Both the position numbers and the translations under genes were made by a program. From NCBI GenBank assembly GCA_936440205.1, contig OW387140.1, positions 31,431,659 to 31,495,658 on the forward strand: DNA of 64,000 nt, in the 5' to 3' direction. Below are positions 47,055-57,908 of this stretch, in pieces. Each line of letters begins with the position of its first letter. Position 1 is the first letter of the stretch. This DNA comes from Lepidonotus clava (taxonomy: Eukaryota; Annelida; Polychaeta; Phyllodocida; Polynoidae). The notes beneath the pieces are model-generated. The model saw only the letters and a program-made list of their open reading frames with translations. It did no database searches and was not told the DNA's origin.

Positions 47055-47600
47055 CAGGCTATGATTAAGTAGAATATCATGAATGGAAAAAAATGTAATT
47101 GTCTCAGAGGGGATTTGTTCAGGTTGGCTGTTGACAGGTGCTACTGACTTTGACGTATCTTCATTCATGTGCAGTAATATGAAGGCCTGAGAGGATATTT
47201 CTTATTTTTTCTGTTCATAGTTCATCTCACTGTCAATGTTCAACTTGTAGAGCTTGTCTTTCACATTGTCCGAGGGTAGAATACTGCCATCAAGTTACCA
47301 ATATATATTGGGTTCCCCCCTATTGTTTTTAACAATACACTATCCGACAGTGCTGCTATAAATATAGATAAGAAACAATGCTCGTTTTGTGCATCAGGGG
47401 TAGTATCTTACGGACCCTTTGTGGGTATCCAATTGTGGACTTGCAGAAAAATAGGAATTTCTCATGTCTAAATATGGCAGTACCACCCTTTGTTAGGTCG
47501 TGGACCAATCCGTAGGTAAGATGCATAGAACATGATTGGTCATAATCCATGACCTCGGTATGAAAATGGCTCATACGAATTGACAGGGGCAACATATCCG
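47055..47600. repeat. Diverged segmental duplication, copy 2
   Basis: Partner of 46043-46830. Matching phrases are atgtaattgtctcagagggg, ggttggctgttgacaggt, atatgaaggcc and ggtcataatccatgacctc. Visually about 75-80% identity in the matched blocks, so an old duplication. Confidence 0.6.
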
Positions 47601-48519
47601 TAGCCTACACCGCTCAGATATTGTCAACGTTATCATAGCACCCCTTCTTGTTCAAATACGCCCAATGCGTGATCCATCAAATAGAACCTGTGAATATAAC
47701 TGAGATAAATTAGATCACAGAGCATATAACATATGGCTAAATTCATGGATGCTGAATTATTCATCAGTTCGTCTACTTCATATACATCACAACCGCAGGT
47801 GGGAATTATCATCCCGTATGAAATGTAGGAAATACATTAGCACTGAATGATGAACTGAGGATCTGAGAGACACAACTCACATATACATCATATAACAGTT
47901 ATTCACGTGTTTAACATGGAATTATACCTGTAACGGCATGGCGTAGGGACACAAACAACAAACCACGGGGGCACAGTGCTTCACTGATAAGCACTGATAA
48001 CCCGTCCGAGCCGAGCGGTCTTTGGCGGGGACACAATCGCCTTGTTAAATTATGAACGCCGTGGGATCGACTGTGGCGCCCCCCTTTGGCCGGCGTCTGT
48101 GTGACTCCTGGGTATGTGACGTCACTAGGTGTTGGCACTCGGATCTACGAGCTTATGATTAATTACGTTAATCCGATTACCTATGTCCTCCACTGTATCT
48201 ATCATCGCTTCTTGTTTCCTGTTCGCTTTCCTATGCCATAATATTTCTGTCATTTTCTATGTTGCTGTAGTCATGATAAATGTGCTCATATATATCTCTA
48301 TTGTTGATGTTTTCCCTTTGTCTTTGAATCATTGATAATGTCATACTGCCGCCTAGACTCCAAATGAAATACATTATACTCAACCTTGACATATAAATAG
48401 TAGAAAGATACGGTTCCGGAGAATAGAAAATGGGCGTGTGACTAACATCACAATGCCGGGCTCCCGACTTCTCTCCAAGGAAATGATGAAAAAAGTAGCT
48501 AAAACAAATTATTTTAAAA

Positions 48520-48593
48520 AAAGCTCTTAACATGAAGAATATATTAAAAAACCTCTTACCATAAACAACAGTATTGTATATGTTAAGAGCTTT
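48520..48593. other. Inverted repeat with a 14-bp perfect stem
   Basis: AAAGCTCTTAACAT (48520-48533) is inverted at 48580-48593, with a 46-base AT-rich loop. Possibly a remnant of a short element. Confidence 0.55.
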
Positions 48594-48782
48594 GCGAGAG
48601 AATATGCGAGAGAATGGCAATTTCTTTCTTTTTTCCGAAACAGACCATTGTATATTTGTCCACAGCCTTTGTTAAGACTATGCACAAGTCAGAATTCGGA
48701 ATTTCACTCTTCTCTAATCCTCACCAACCAAGTGACAGCAGGTAAGCCACACAGTTAAGCCGGACCCCGGGTCCTGAGTGTT

Positions 48783-48890
48783 GAGCCTGCAGGCCTTAAG
48801 CCTAGGCCTGAGCCCGCAGGCCTTAAGCCTAGCCCAAACGGCTTATTAGCAGATGGTGAGCAGCTCAATGCCGACAGGCCTGAGCTGCTC
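48783..48890. repeat. 27-bp tandem repeat followed by an inverted GAGCAGCTC pair
   Basis: GAGCCTGCAGGCCTTAAGCC (then taggcct) is followed at once by GAGCCCGCAGGCCTTAAGCC (then tagccc). At 48857-48890 TGAGCAGCTCA and TGAGCTGCTCA flank a 13-base spacer. Confidence 0.8.
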
Positions 48891-49349
48891 ACAGGAGCAG
48901 TAGAAGTAGGAGGGATATAAGCCAGTGTCCCATATACCTACCGTTTTTTGTTACGTCTGCCTCTTCAGCTAGAGGCTAGATATATTTTTGTACAGCATAA
49001 TTATTTAACTAGTTTTCTTATCAGTCTAGGTCGGGCTGATAGACAGTTAGTTATAGAGCGTGGGCGGGAGGGACAGGCCGAAAATGGGAATGCTTTGGGG
49101 CGTGCAAATAGAGAATCATATCCAATCTCGCTGGCTCTCCCTTTACTGTGGCCCAGTGTCCCCTGTGCCCAGTTCGGGACCGATTGCCCCCCTAAGTTCC
49201 TTCTGCTGAATCGGCCGAACTTCATTTAGGCCTATAAAGATGCAATCGTTTATGTATAATGCCCAAGAAGATGCCGAGCATATTCAACGGGGTCATGCGA
49301 AATATGGCCGTTGCTGACAGAACCAATATTTTACGTCACATAGAAACAG

Positions 49350-49411
49350 CAATGATACACAGAATAGATACTGATAAACAACAATGCACAGAATAGATAC
49401 TGATAAACAAC
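49350..49411. repeat. Two-copy tandem duplication, about 31 bp
   Basis: acacagaatagatactgata (then aacaa) at 49356 recurs at 49386 with two differences upstream. Confidence 0.85.
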
Positions 49412-50125
49412 ATAAAGGCCATCGGGGTCGTGTCGAGGAACAAGGGACCTTTGGCGATAGAAGATCGGGGATTTGGAAAGACTATGCCATGTTCTATTTC
49501 CTGGTCCATGGCATCAGACAGAACTTGAGAAATCAGACACCATGGCTGTGGTATGGACCTATAAATGGTGCCCTCCTTAAGGCTGTATTACACTATCCGA
49601 TGATACTGTACTGATGCGGATGGTCAGTCCAGACTTTTAGCTTAGCCTTTCCTGTGTGGAACCAAGACTCAGGGCTAAGAGTGGAGCTCTCTGTGCTAAA
49701 GGGGAGAGTTGTGAGGGCATTGTTAGGCAAGTGGATGTAAACATAATTATGTCAGATGAAGCACTCAGCAGAGCACTACTAACTGTCATTGGTTAAACAT
49801 CATGTAAAGATCGGTACTGGAAGCTAGGTTCTGTCATTGGAATTGAAGTAGAGAGACTGGTAGTTAGGCAGGAGCGTTGGCTGGGTGTGGTTGAGTGGAC
49901 ATTACCCTTTGGATTGTTCAGTGTCAACGGGAGTTCTTGCGACTGGTATCTGCATGCCTATTGGACATTAATAAACTTATTCCTTTCACACAAGGATTAT
50001 GTCCTTCATACTGCAGAACTATGTTATGGATTGGACTCGCAGTCTGAGTGGAGATAGACTGCCGATGGAGCTAGTTAGGAACAAACAATATAACATCTAA
50101 ATAATAACCTAAATTTTAAAGAATA

Positions 50126-50282
50126 TTAAACCTCAATAGTTCAATACTCACGATTTCAAAAATAAATTCCCTTTCAAATGATAATTATGTAGCATGCAAT
50201 GATTCCTTTCATATTTCTAATATCAATTTTAAAATTGTTGAATTCAAGATAGTGAAGATCGCCTCGTGGAATATAAGCTTTG
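50126..50282. mobile_element. Non-autonomous TIR element, copy E (decayed)
   Basis: The right end GATCGCCTCGTGGAATATAA matches the family in inverse. The left end is diverged (cctcaatagttcaatactca) but follows TTAA at 50126-50129. Confidence 0.5.
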
Positions 50283-51279
50283 CACTCTCCAAGCAGAGAC
50301 GTCCAGGAAGTCTGCCTAGGGTAACGCTAATGAGAGCCCTCTGTTAATAACCTAGCCCGTTCGACACTGTCACGTGATCACTTGGCAAATATATCTTTGA
50401 CTGTCATCAGCACAAAAAAGATAATCTTTGGCTTGTTGCTCAATCACATATAATGGTTCATAAGGATACTGTTTCTTATGAAGTAGCTGCTGCTGCTCTG
50501 ATGTAGATGGATGTAGATAATGTTGTCGTGGGATAGACAGTTATGAATTGAATACGATACGCATATAGGCCTATGAGGTGCACTGTTTATTCAAACTCGT
50601 ACTTGCAACATGCAACCTGGTGTAAATGATGTCGGCTAAGGACCAAGATATGGCTTGATTTTTGGAATAAGATCGATTGTCAGTTATATCTGATGCAAAG
50701 TGTGTAAAAGGTCCGGGAAGGGTCCGGATATGTCAACATACATAAGAAATCACAACCATCGCTCATCATACAATTGTACTCATGATTGAATGTAACTAGT
50801 GTTTCAACTTGAAGAACATGTTGTTAGCAATATTTCATGAAGGTGCAAAAAAACACATTTAAATTGAAAAGATTCTTGAGGAAAATAAAACTTAAGTGAG
50901 AATTCAATGTCACTGATATTTCATATAATATAAGATTTCAATACAACCAGTATAATAAGCAGATCAAACACGTCATCTATATTCAAAGTAGTGGTATAGA
51001 AATTGCAGGCAGGAGGTAGTAGGGTGGCAGCGGGATTATGGGGTTCGGGGAGCCCAGCAGTAGCCGAGTGCTGTCGCTGGTTGTAGCGTCTGTTACCAGC
51101 AGCCCCCTGGTTCCGCTAGTAACCGGCGCGTGCCCCCAGTTTATTGATCAGCACCCCCTGGTGCGGGTACGATGAGCTATTTCAGGCCCAACTTTAGCAC
51201 CATACCCTCAGCACTAACTGTTCGCCCCCACCCACACAGAATAGCATGCTGTAGCACACAGCAGCACTCATTCCCTTAT

Positions 51280-51354
51280 TACCCCTTATAAAGAACTAAA
51301 CCGGCTCTGAATCTATACCCCTTATGTTATAAAGAACTAAACCCGCTCTGAATC
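51280..51354. repeat. Two-copy tandem duplication, about 36-40 bp
   Basis: The phrase taccccttat...aaagaactaaaccggctctgaatc occurs at 51280-51313 and again at 51316-51354 with a 4-base insertion. Confidence 0.85.
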
Positions 51355-52647
51355 CCTCCCTCCTCATGGTGGTCTCCCAACCTTTACCCCTGACCAGTAG
51401 GGTTAACTGTTTACGTCTAGTCCCACAGGCCTGGACCCCGCACCTGCCTCCTACCGGGCTAATAAATCTGGGGGCACCAAATCCCTACCTGAGAGTCTGC
51501 AGCGCGCAGGGCTTAGCCTCCATTTGTAATGTTCTATTTCCACCATGTAATTGCCATAAGTTAGGGTATTTTAGACATGCCTGCAGGAAGTTGGCGGCTC
51601 AAAAATGTTAATTTAGTACAAAGTTTAGAATTTCGTCATTGAACAGTGTTGGTAATTAGACAATGATTCTTAACTTTCCTTCGTCGACCCATGTGGCATG
51701 TAATATATCATTTTTGAAATTGCCGTGATCCTGCATAGGGCTTTACAAACAGATAGAATGTCAGTGCTGACATTAATTTCTATTTCAGAATAACCTTAGG
51801 TAATTTGTAAGCTCATTGCAATAGAAAAGGCTTCATTGTTGTTTGTTAGCATTTCATTTGATTTAAAAATCTCTGAGGGTGAGTTTATCATCACCTAGAG
51901 TAGAATAAGGAATAATCCGGGTAGTTACGTAGTTATTAGAGAACGAGTGGAAGGGCCAATGCAAGGTGTTGCATGGCACAAAACTGGTAGGATGCTGTTC
52001 AAATCAGCAGAGGGAAAGGATGTTGAAACAAGGCATGAAGTAGTGTAGGAAAATGAGGATCTGAACCGGGAACAAACTGACAAAGTAGTACAGTGAAATG
52101 AGGGTAAGAATCAGGCATTACGTAGTATACGGAAATAGTAGTTAGAATAAGGTATTAGGCCATAAATAGGTATAATTGGTTATAGAAGTATGGTGGCAGA
52201 AGAAGAGTCAGGAACAAAATGCTATAATAAAAAAATGGTTAAGATGACATTGATATATTAATTGTGACAATCGGAAAGACCCCAGCCTATTCATAAGGTG
52301 GCAAAAGAAATGATCAATCGAAAAAGATACTTTTAAACACATTTTATTTGCAATGAAAGGGGACGTACATTGTGACCAAGCTTTGAGGTACTAAATGCTA
52401 AATTAAATTCCAGTGGATATACATGATGCTAATTTATTATATTTTACCACTGTTCGGCAATATTTCCAATGCCATTCTAATCACCCACCTACGGACCACG
52501 AATGGATTATAGGCTATCGGAGGACGGTATGGATTAAGTAGGCACAGGTACAGAAGCTAATCTGCAGCCTATTGATTAATCCAGCTAATCAGATTATGCA
52601 ATGATGGAGGCACAGGTCTGCCTGTTATAAATCAATACCTTGTCTAG

Positions 52648-52648
<1 letters not shown>

Positions 52649-52688
<40 letters not shown>
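52649..52688. repeat. (TA)n microsatellite
   Basis: About 20 uninterrupted TA repeats. Confidence 0.95.
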
Positions 52689-52689
<1 letters not shown>

Positions 52690-55600
52690 TATCGTAATAA
52701 ATGTGTGTAAGCTAAATTCTTGCTAGAATGATGTTCTATGGTGGCTAGTTTTCATTTGTATATGCACTGGAATTTTCTACTTATATAATGTTATTCCCAG
52801 ACGCTGTCAGGCCTAATGCAAACTTATACCTCATCGATAGGAGTAAAAACCTGCATACATCCCCATTCATATGGGGGGTATTTACCAAGATCCAATGCAT
52901 TTCTATGCCGTGCAGAGCTCTGGTCAACGCATTTCTATACAGCACAAAGGTTTTATCCATACCCTGCTGGTTAACAAAACAACCTCCTCCTGTGCCTGGC
53001 GCCTGTGGCCTGGGAACTGCCTATTAGCTTTGTCATTTATATTCCCCTTTCCGACCTCCCCTCTGCCGGCTCTGATACACCACAGGTGGCGGCCGGAAGT
53101 CGGCCCTCATGGAATTATGGGATGGAATGTGAGAAGAGAGTGGGGCTGGAGGGAGGGCAGCTGGCTCTGGTCAACGTAATACTGAATTAGCTTCTGTCAC
53201 CCGACAGGCCGTCCTGCCTACATACTTGTATAGAAAGGCTACCTGCCTTTAACCAGAATACATACATACATGTATACATACACTGGTCGCTCCTTACTGC
53301 ATTGTCCCTTCGTCTCTCATATTCCCTATTTCTGTGCTACACGTCTTACCCAGTTCCCCTTGCCCTTGCCTTGTATACCCTTTCCCTGCCCTTGTACTAC
53401 AATCTCCCCTTTGCCTTTTCATATCCCATTTCTCTGTTGGCATTCATCCTACCCCACACACTTTATCCTTTTATAGCATGCCGCGCCTATTCATTTGCCT
53501 TGCCACCCCGCCCTCCACCCTTCCGTCAATCCCACCCCCATATTATCCATTTCTTTGTGTATTTTATTGCATGGACAGATTCCCCGAAAAGCTATAACCT
53601 CTGAACGATGTCTATGTATGTCTTTCCATTTACCATCGACCCGATCTATTGCACCTTCGCCTGTTAGAACACTCCCATCAAAAGATGTGTCCATGCCGGC
53701 TCATTGCATATTCATATTTTGTCGCCTCGCCTTTCTGCCGGCAGTGTGATACGATATTTATGTATGGCCATTCAAAGCGTACCTCCTGTACCGTGGAGGA
53801 TCAGGTCCACAAGGCCTCGTCGGTTATTTAGCATTCAAATGTGTTCTGCTATATTTAACCACAAATACAATAGTGATTCCTCTCCTTTTACTTATAGATA
53901 GGTGTCCTGTTCACTTATTCGGATTGGTAAAAGAGCCATATGATTCTTTTCCATTCCTGTCAATATATGGATATAATTACTATACTGAAAAATGTCACGG
54001 TTCTTCTATGTATACATTGTAATATCTTTGTTGTTCAAAATGCACATCAGATATGTCAGTTGTAATATAACACTACAGTTAATGTTCCATTTCATAGAAC
54101 ATCTGCATAACACCCCGGTTAATAGTCCATTTCTTAGATCATTGGAAGTCTCCCAGAAAATATGTGATAATGCCTCCCATTACTTCATTGCGTTGGCAAC
54201 TGGCTAGTACGTGGTCAGCAGGTCTCCCAGTGGACAGTGGTCAGTCAGTGACCATTAACCGGCCAGAAAGCACAGGGCAGTCCCCCAGTGGACACGCAAA
54301 GATCCCATCACGTCAGCCTTAGTTGGGGATTATTGCTGAAATGTCGGCAAAATGGTGGCACCAGGCAATCAATGTCCTGGGCTGAGCCTCAGTCAATGGA
54401 CAACCTCGGGGCCTTTAGGGCAATCTGACCTTCTCCTGTAGTACATCCCACGCAGAGTAGCTCTCTTTGTAGTTGTACCACACGCTCGATTTCCAGAGTT
54501 TAACCATACAGTAGCATAGATCTATTCAGGAGCGATCTATATAGTGGACATGCGAGTTAGATTTCAGAGGACTTCTTTATATATTTTGTTCTCAGAAATT
54601 CTAGCACAGGAATACTTGGGCTGTTCTGTGTTGCCGTTGGTTTTGGGGAGACAATTGTATTTCATTAAAGTTCTCCAGACATTCAAAATATCCATCGAAT
54701 CTCTATACAGTAGGTGAGAAAGGATTTTACGTTCTATCCAACTGTTGTCATTTGTTAATGCCTAGTTAAGTTTTTCCAGATGCATTAGGCCTATCTTCTA
54801 TAACCATGTCCTAGCCCCGAAATCGTTTTAGTCACATTACTACAGATATGCCTGCTGCCCAAGATATAGTCATGCCAATACGTGTCTCATCCACCACGAC
54901 ATTCGACGATAGTCACAGCCTCACTAGACACTAAGATTGATATCGATCTCAATGTTGGATGAGTTTACAGATGACCTCACAATACCGTAATAATTGCTGA
55001 AACGTCGGCAAAATGGTGGCGTAATAAAACATGCATTTCAAGTCATAATTGTCAATAGATATTACCTGATATGTATCTCTCCTAGATCATTAATGTAGAA
55101 TTTATCTAAAATATGTACTTGAAGTCACAATTAGAAATATAGGCCTAAATATTACCTAAAATATAGTTTAGATTTAATCAATACCCACAAGTTTTAGTTG
55201 AACACATGCCCCATCTCTGGTAGGGACAGTATTACATGACTGGTTCTTTAGCGAAAACAATTTTGATTAAAGGCATCTTCTTGCCTTAACTTGATGTGTC
55301 TTTGGTATCTAATTTTAGCATAGAATCTATGAATTCTACTCCCCGCATTTCCAGCCCCCGTGCATGACAAAACCCATCCCCCATCCCCATACCCTCCTAA
55401 TCTTCCTTGGTTCCCACTCCCCTAAGATCCAAAGCAGCCCTTTAGGGATCCTTTCCTCTCCCATCCCACAAGAGGGTCATAAAATATTTACAGCCCGCTA
55501 GCGTGTACACCTATTGGTGGCTGACCGGCCGGTACCCAGTGTTGGCAGAGCCACTGATGTCTTTACTCCCAGTGGCCCTGACTCCCCACACCCCTGACCC

Positions 55601-57689
55601 CCTGGTCCCTGGTCCCTACAGCCATAACGTTAATAGCACGCCTTCCGATTTCAATGTTGCCATCATCCACGACTCTTCTAACTTTTTTATAATATGGCCT
55701 TTGCGTGTATGCCTATCTCGTATTTATGTAATAGGGGGTATTTGTTAAAATGACGTATTGTTATGATTTGAGGGTACTTTAGGTACTGCCTTTGTGACCC
55801 GGCGCAGGTCCTGTTTCTACATATTTATGTCTCCCTCCTATTCTCTAATATATTGTTTAGGATTGACATGCTCTTTTAATTTCGAATTGATAAACCTCGG
55901 TTCCGTGTATTGTCTTTGCGTCCCGTCGTAGAATTTAGACCATCCATGTCAAGATACATTGTGTCAATTTTCATGGATGCAAGCATTCTCACGTTTTTCC
56001 CCTCTTTATGACCAAGGACTCCTCTCCTTATGATAATGTTTCCTGACCTCATAATATCATTCTCCACATGCTCAGGCCCTTTCAGTATTCCACTGATAGC
56101 TTTATCCCATAACCCTTTAACCTCCAGATACGTGTCTATTTTGCAGCTCACGCAGAGAGGAAACCAGAATCTGACCCATAGAACGATTCGAATGAATAAA
56201 CACCACAGAGAAATAGCCTTTAGTTACAGGTACGTTTTATATTCTGACTTGCCATGCACCCATAAGGTTATAGGACAGGGCAGATGTATTTTTCTGCATT
56301 TACATATAGACGAGGGCATTATTATTCCGTTGATCGGTTTCGCTATACAGTAGGCAAAGGATTGGGGACATAGCACCATACATGTTTGTCCTCTCTCCCT
56401 GCGCTAGCATCTATAGCTAGTGGGTAAGGAACACCCTGGAGGACACCATTAGTTGTGATTATATCATTTTGACAGTGTAGACACAGGCTGGCGGGTAGTA
56501 TCAACGTCTACAGCAGGTCCCATGGGAAGTTGTCCCCAGGGCAGCTGTTTCAATAGAGCCTACATATGAACGTCACAGAGATGTGGAGATGGCGAGTCTC
56601 CTTCTATTTTCTTTACCATCGTACAACACGTAGATGGTTCCTCTTTACTGCTTTTGACGTTACACATAGAATTACGCATAAATTTATTATATGAAAGGCT
56701 TAAGCTTATATTTATGAACAGTCGTTGTTCCAAGCGTTGGCCTTTTCCATGTGTCTAAGAGTTGTCAAACGTTTCCAGCTTTTGCCGTCCATTCTGAACA
56801 CTTTCGACCTTACCATCGCCATAACATGTGATACACTATATATATAAACGTAAGTTTGTACTCTATATACCCTTCCATGTTATAATGGAGTTAACGGAGT
56901 TACGGTCATGCCAACTGAAGTTACTGAGTCTATTTCCTAACCCACTTTGGCCAACGTTTTATCAAAGAGTAAGTTTTGTGCCCATCGCATCATTGATATT
57001 TAATTTGTTTTTTAGGCTCTAGCTGCAAGACAATAATCAACCGTATAAACTATAATCATGACGTTGATTATGCTTTTATATAATAAATATGTAATTCAAG
57101 CAATCTTCCCAAGACGAGGTTCTTCAGCTAAGATAGCAGAATCTGACAGATATACCTGATAAAGCATCTCTCTTGATTGCAGACTCTCGCAGCAATCAAA
57201 TGATTGGCGGAAATAGGATACTAGAACTAAAGCCAATCACTGCTCGTCCTGCACAACCTTCTTCTGTTGCCCATCATCCGTCTTTAACAAGATGTGCACC
57301 CTTTTTTTTATTGACAATCAGAATAAGGCCACCCTGAGAAAATGATTAATTCTTTCGTCCAACGGGTGGGGCTAAAAATATATCCCCGAGGGGCGGTCGG
57401 GATTGGTTTTATCATTAATTTTCTTTTGTTATCGTGAAAAATTACCTTTTTCATGCGAAAACATAACCTAGTGATATAACAAAATCTGTGTATCAGGGGT
57501 CAAAGAAAGGTAAGTCGATTGCTGGGCAGGTATATTTTACCTGAGAGCATAGAAGGCTATGAATCTGACACAACGATGACGTTGTGTTAAGTTTACTTAT
57601 TATAGTGTGATTACTCATTCTACATCTTTTGTGACAATCCAGCTTTACCCTGACAAAATGTTTTCAAAACTAGATGTTCTAATAATACT
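52689..57689. other. Intergenic region, no gene seen
   Basis: Contains a C/T-rich tract (53295-53530) that keeps several overlapping plus-strand frames open, a 28-bp direct repeat (54332 and 54993), TAGGCCTA at 54786 and 55140, and a minus-strand 91-aa frame (55876-56151) of more protein-like composition but no recognised family. No exon can be supported. Confidence 0.5.
54332..55020. repeat. Pair of 28-bp direct repeats 661 bp apart
   Basis: ATTGCTGAAATGTCGGCAAA (then atggtggc) at 54332-54359 recurs with one mismatch (AACGTC for AATGTC) at 54993-55020. The GAAACGTCGG core resembles the end sequences of some animal retroelements, but nothing else of such an element is visible. Confidence 0.7.
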
Positions 57690-57908
57690 TTAATGCCTGA
57701 AACCCACTAAGAGACTCTTACTTTTGGGTTTTTGGTATTGTGTAAGTTGTCATTAGGATTAGGATTGGATCCAATGCATACTAGATACTGTAACGAATGA
57801 AAATTAAGATAATTTCTATTTATATACAATTTGTTTGTAATAAGCCCTCATTCCAACTGAACATTCTCAAAGTCACGAGTAAAATCGCCTAGTGGAATTC
57901 GAACTTCA
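57690..57908. mobile_element. Non-autonomous TIR element, copy F
   Basis: The right end AAAATCGCCTAGTGGAATTC is close to the family consensus. A left end may be at TTAATGCCTGAAACCCACTA (57690); alternatively a mini-copy may start at aagccctcattccaact (57842). Confidence 0.5.

Larger units (their letters stand above)
47601..52648. other. Intergenic region, no gene seen
   Basis: Includes a full CRE at 48117-48124, a 14-bp-stem hairpin (48520-48593), short tandem repeats at 48783, 49350 and 51280, GAGCWGCTC at 48858 and 48882, TAGGCCTA at 49227 and 50566, and two CTCF-like motifs at 51098-51119 and 51150-51166. A 129-aa AT-rich open frame (48231-48620, minus) overlaps the hairpin and looks random. 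Confidence 0.5.

Noticed and set aside
48231-48620. Minus-strand 129-aa frame
   Set aside because: AT-rich composition, includes an inverted repeat, no domain.
53302-53749. Overlapping plus-strand frames of 84-100 aa
   Set aside because: C/T-rich tract lacking stops in several frames at once; no recognisable protein.
55876-56151. Minus-strand 91-aa frame with protein-like composition
   Set aside because: No family recognised, no clear splice signals, and an overlapping plus-strand frame of similar length. Kept only as something to test by homology search.
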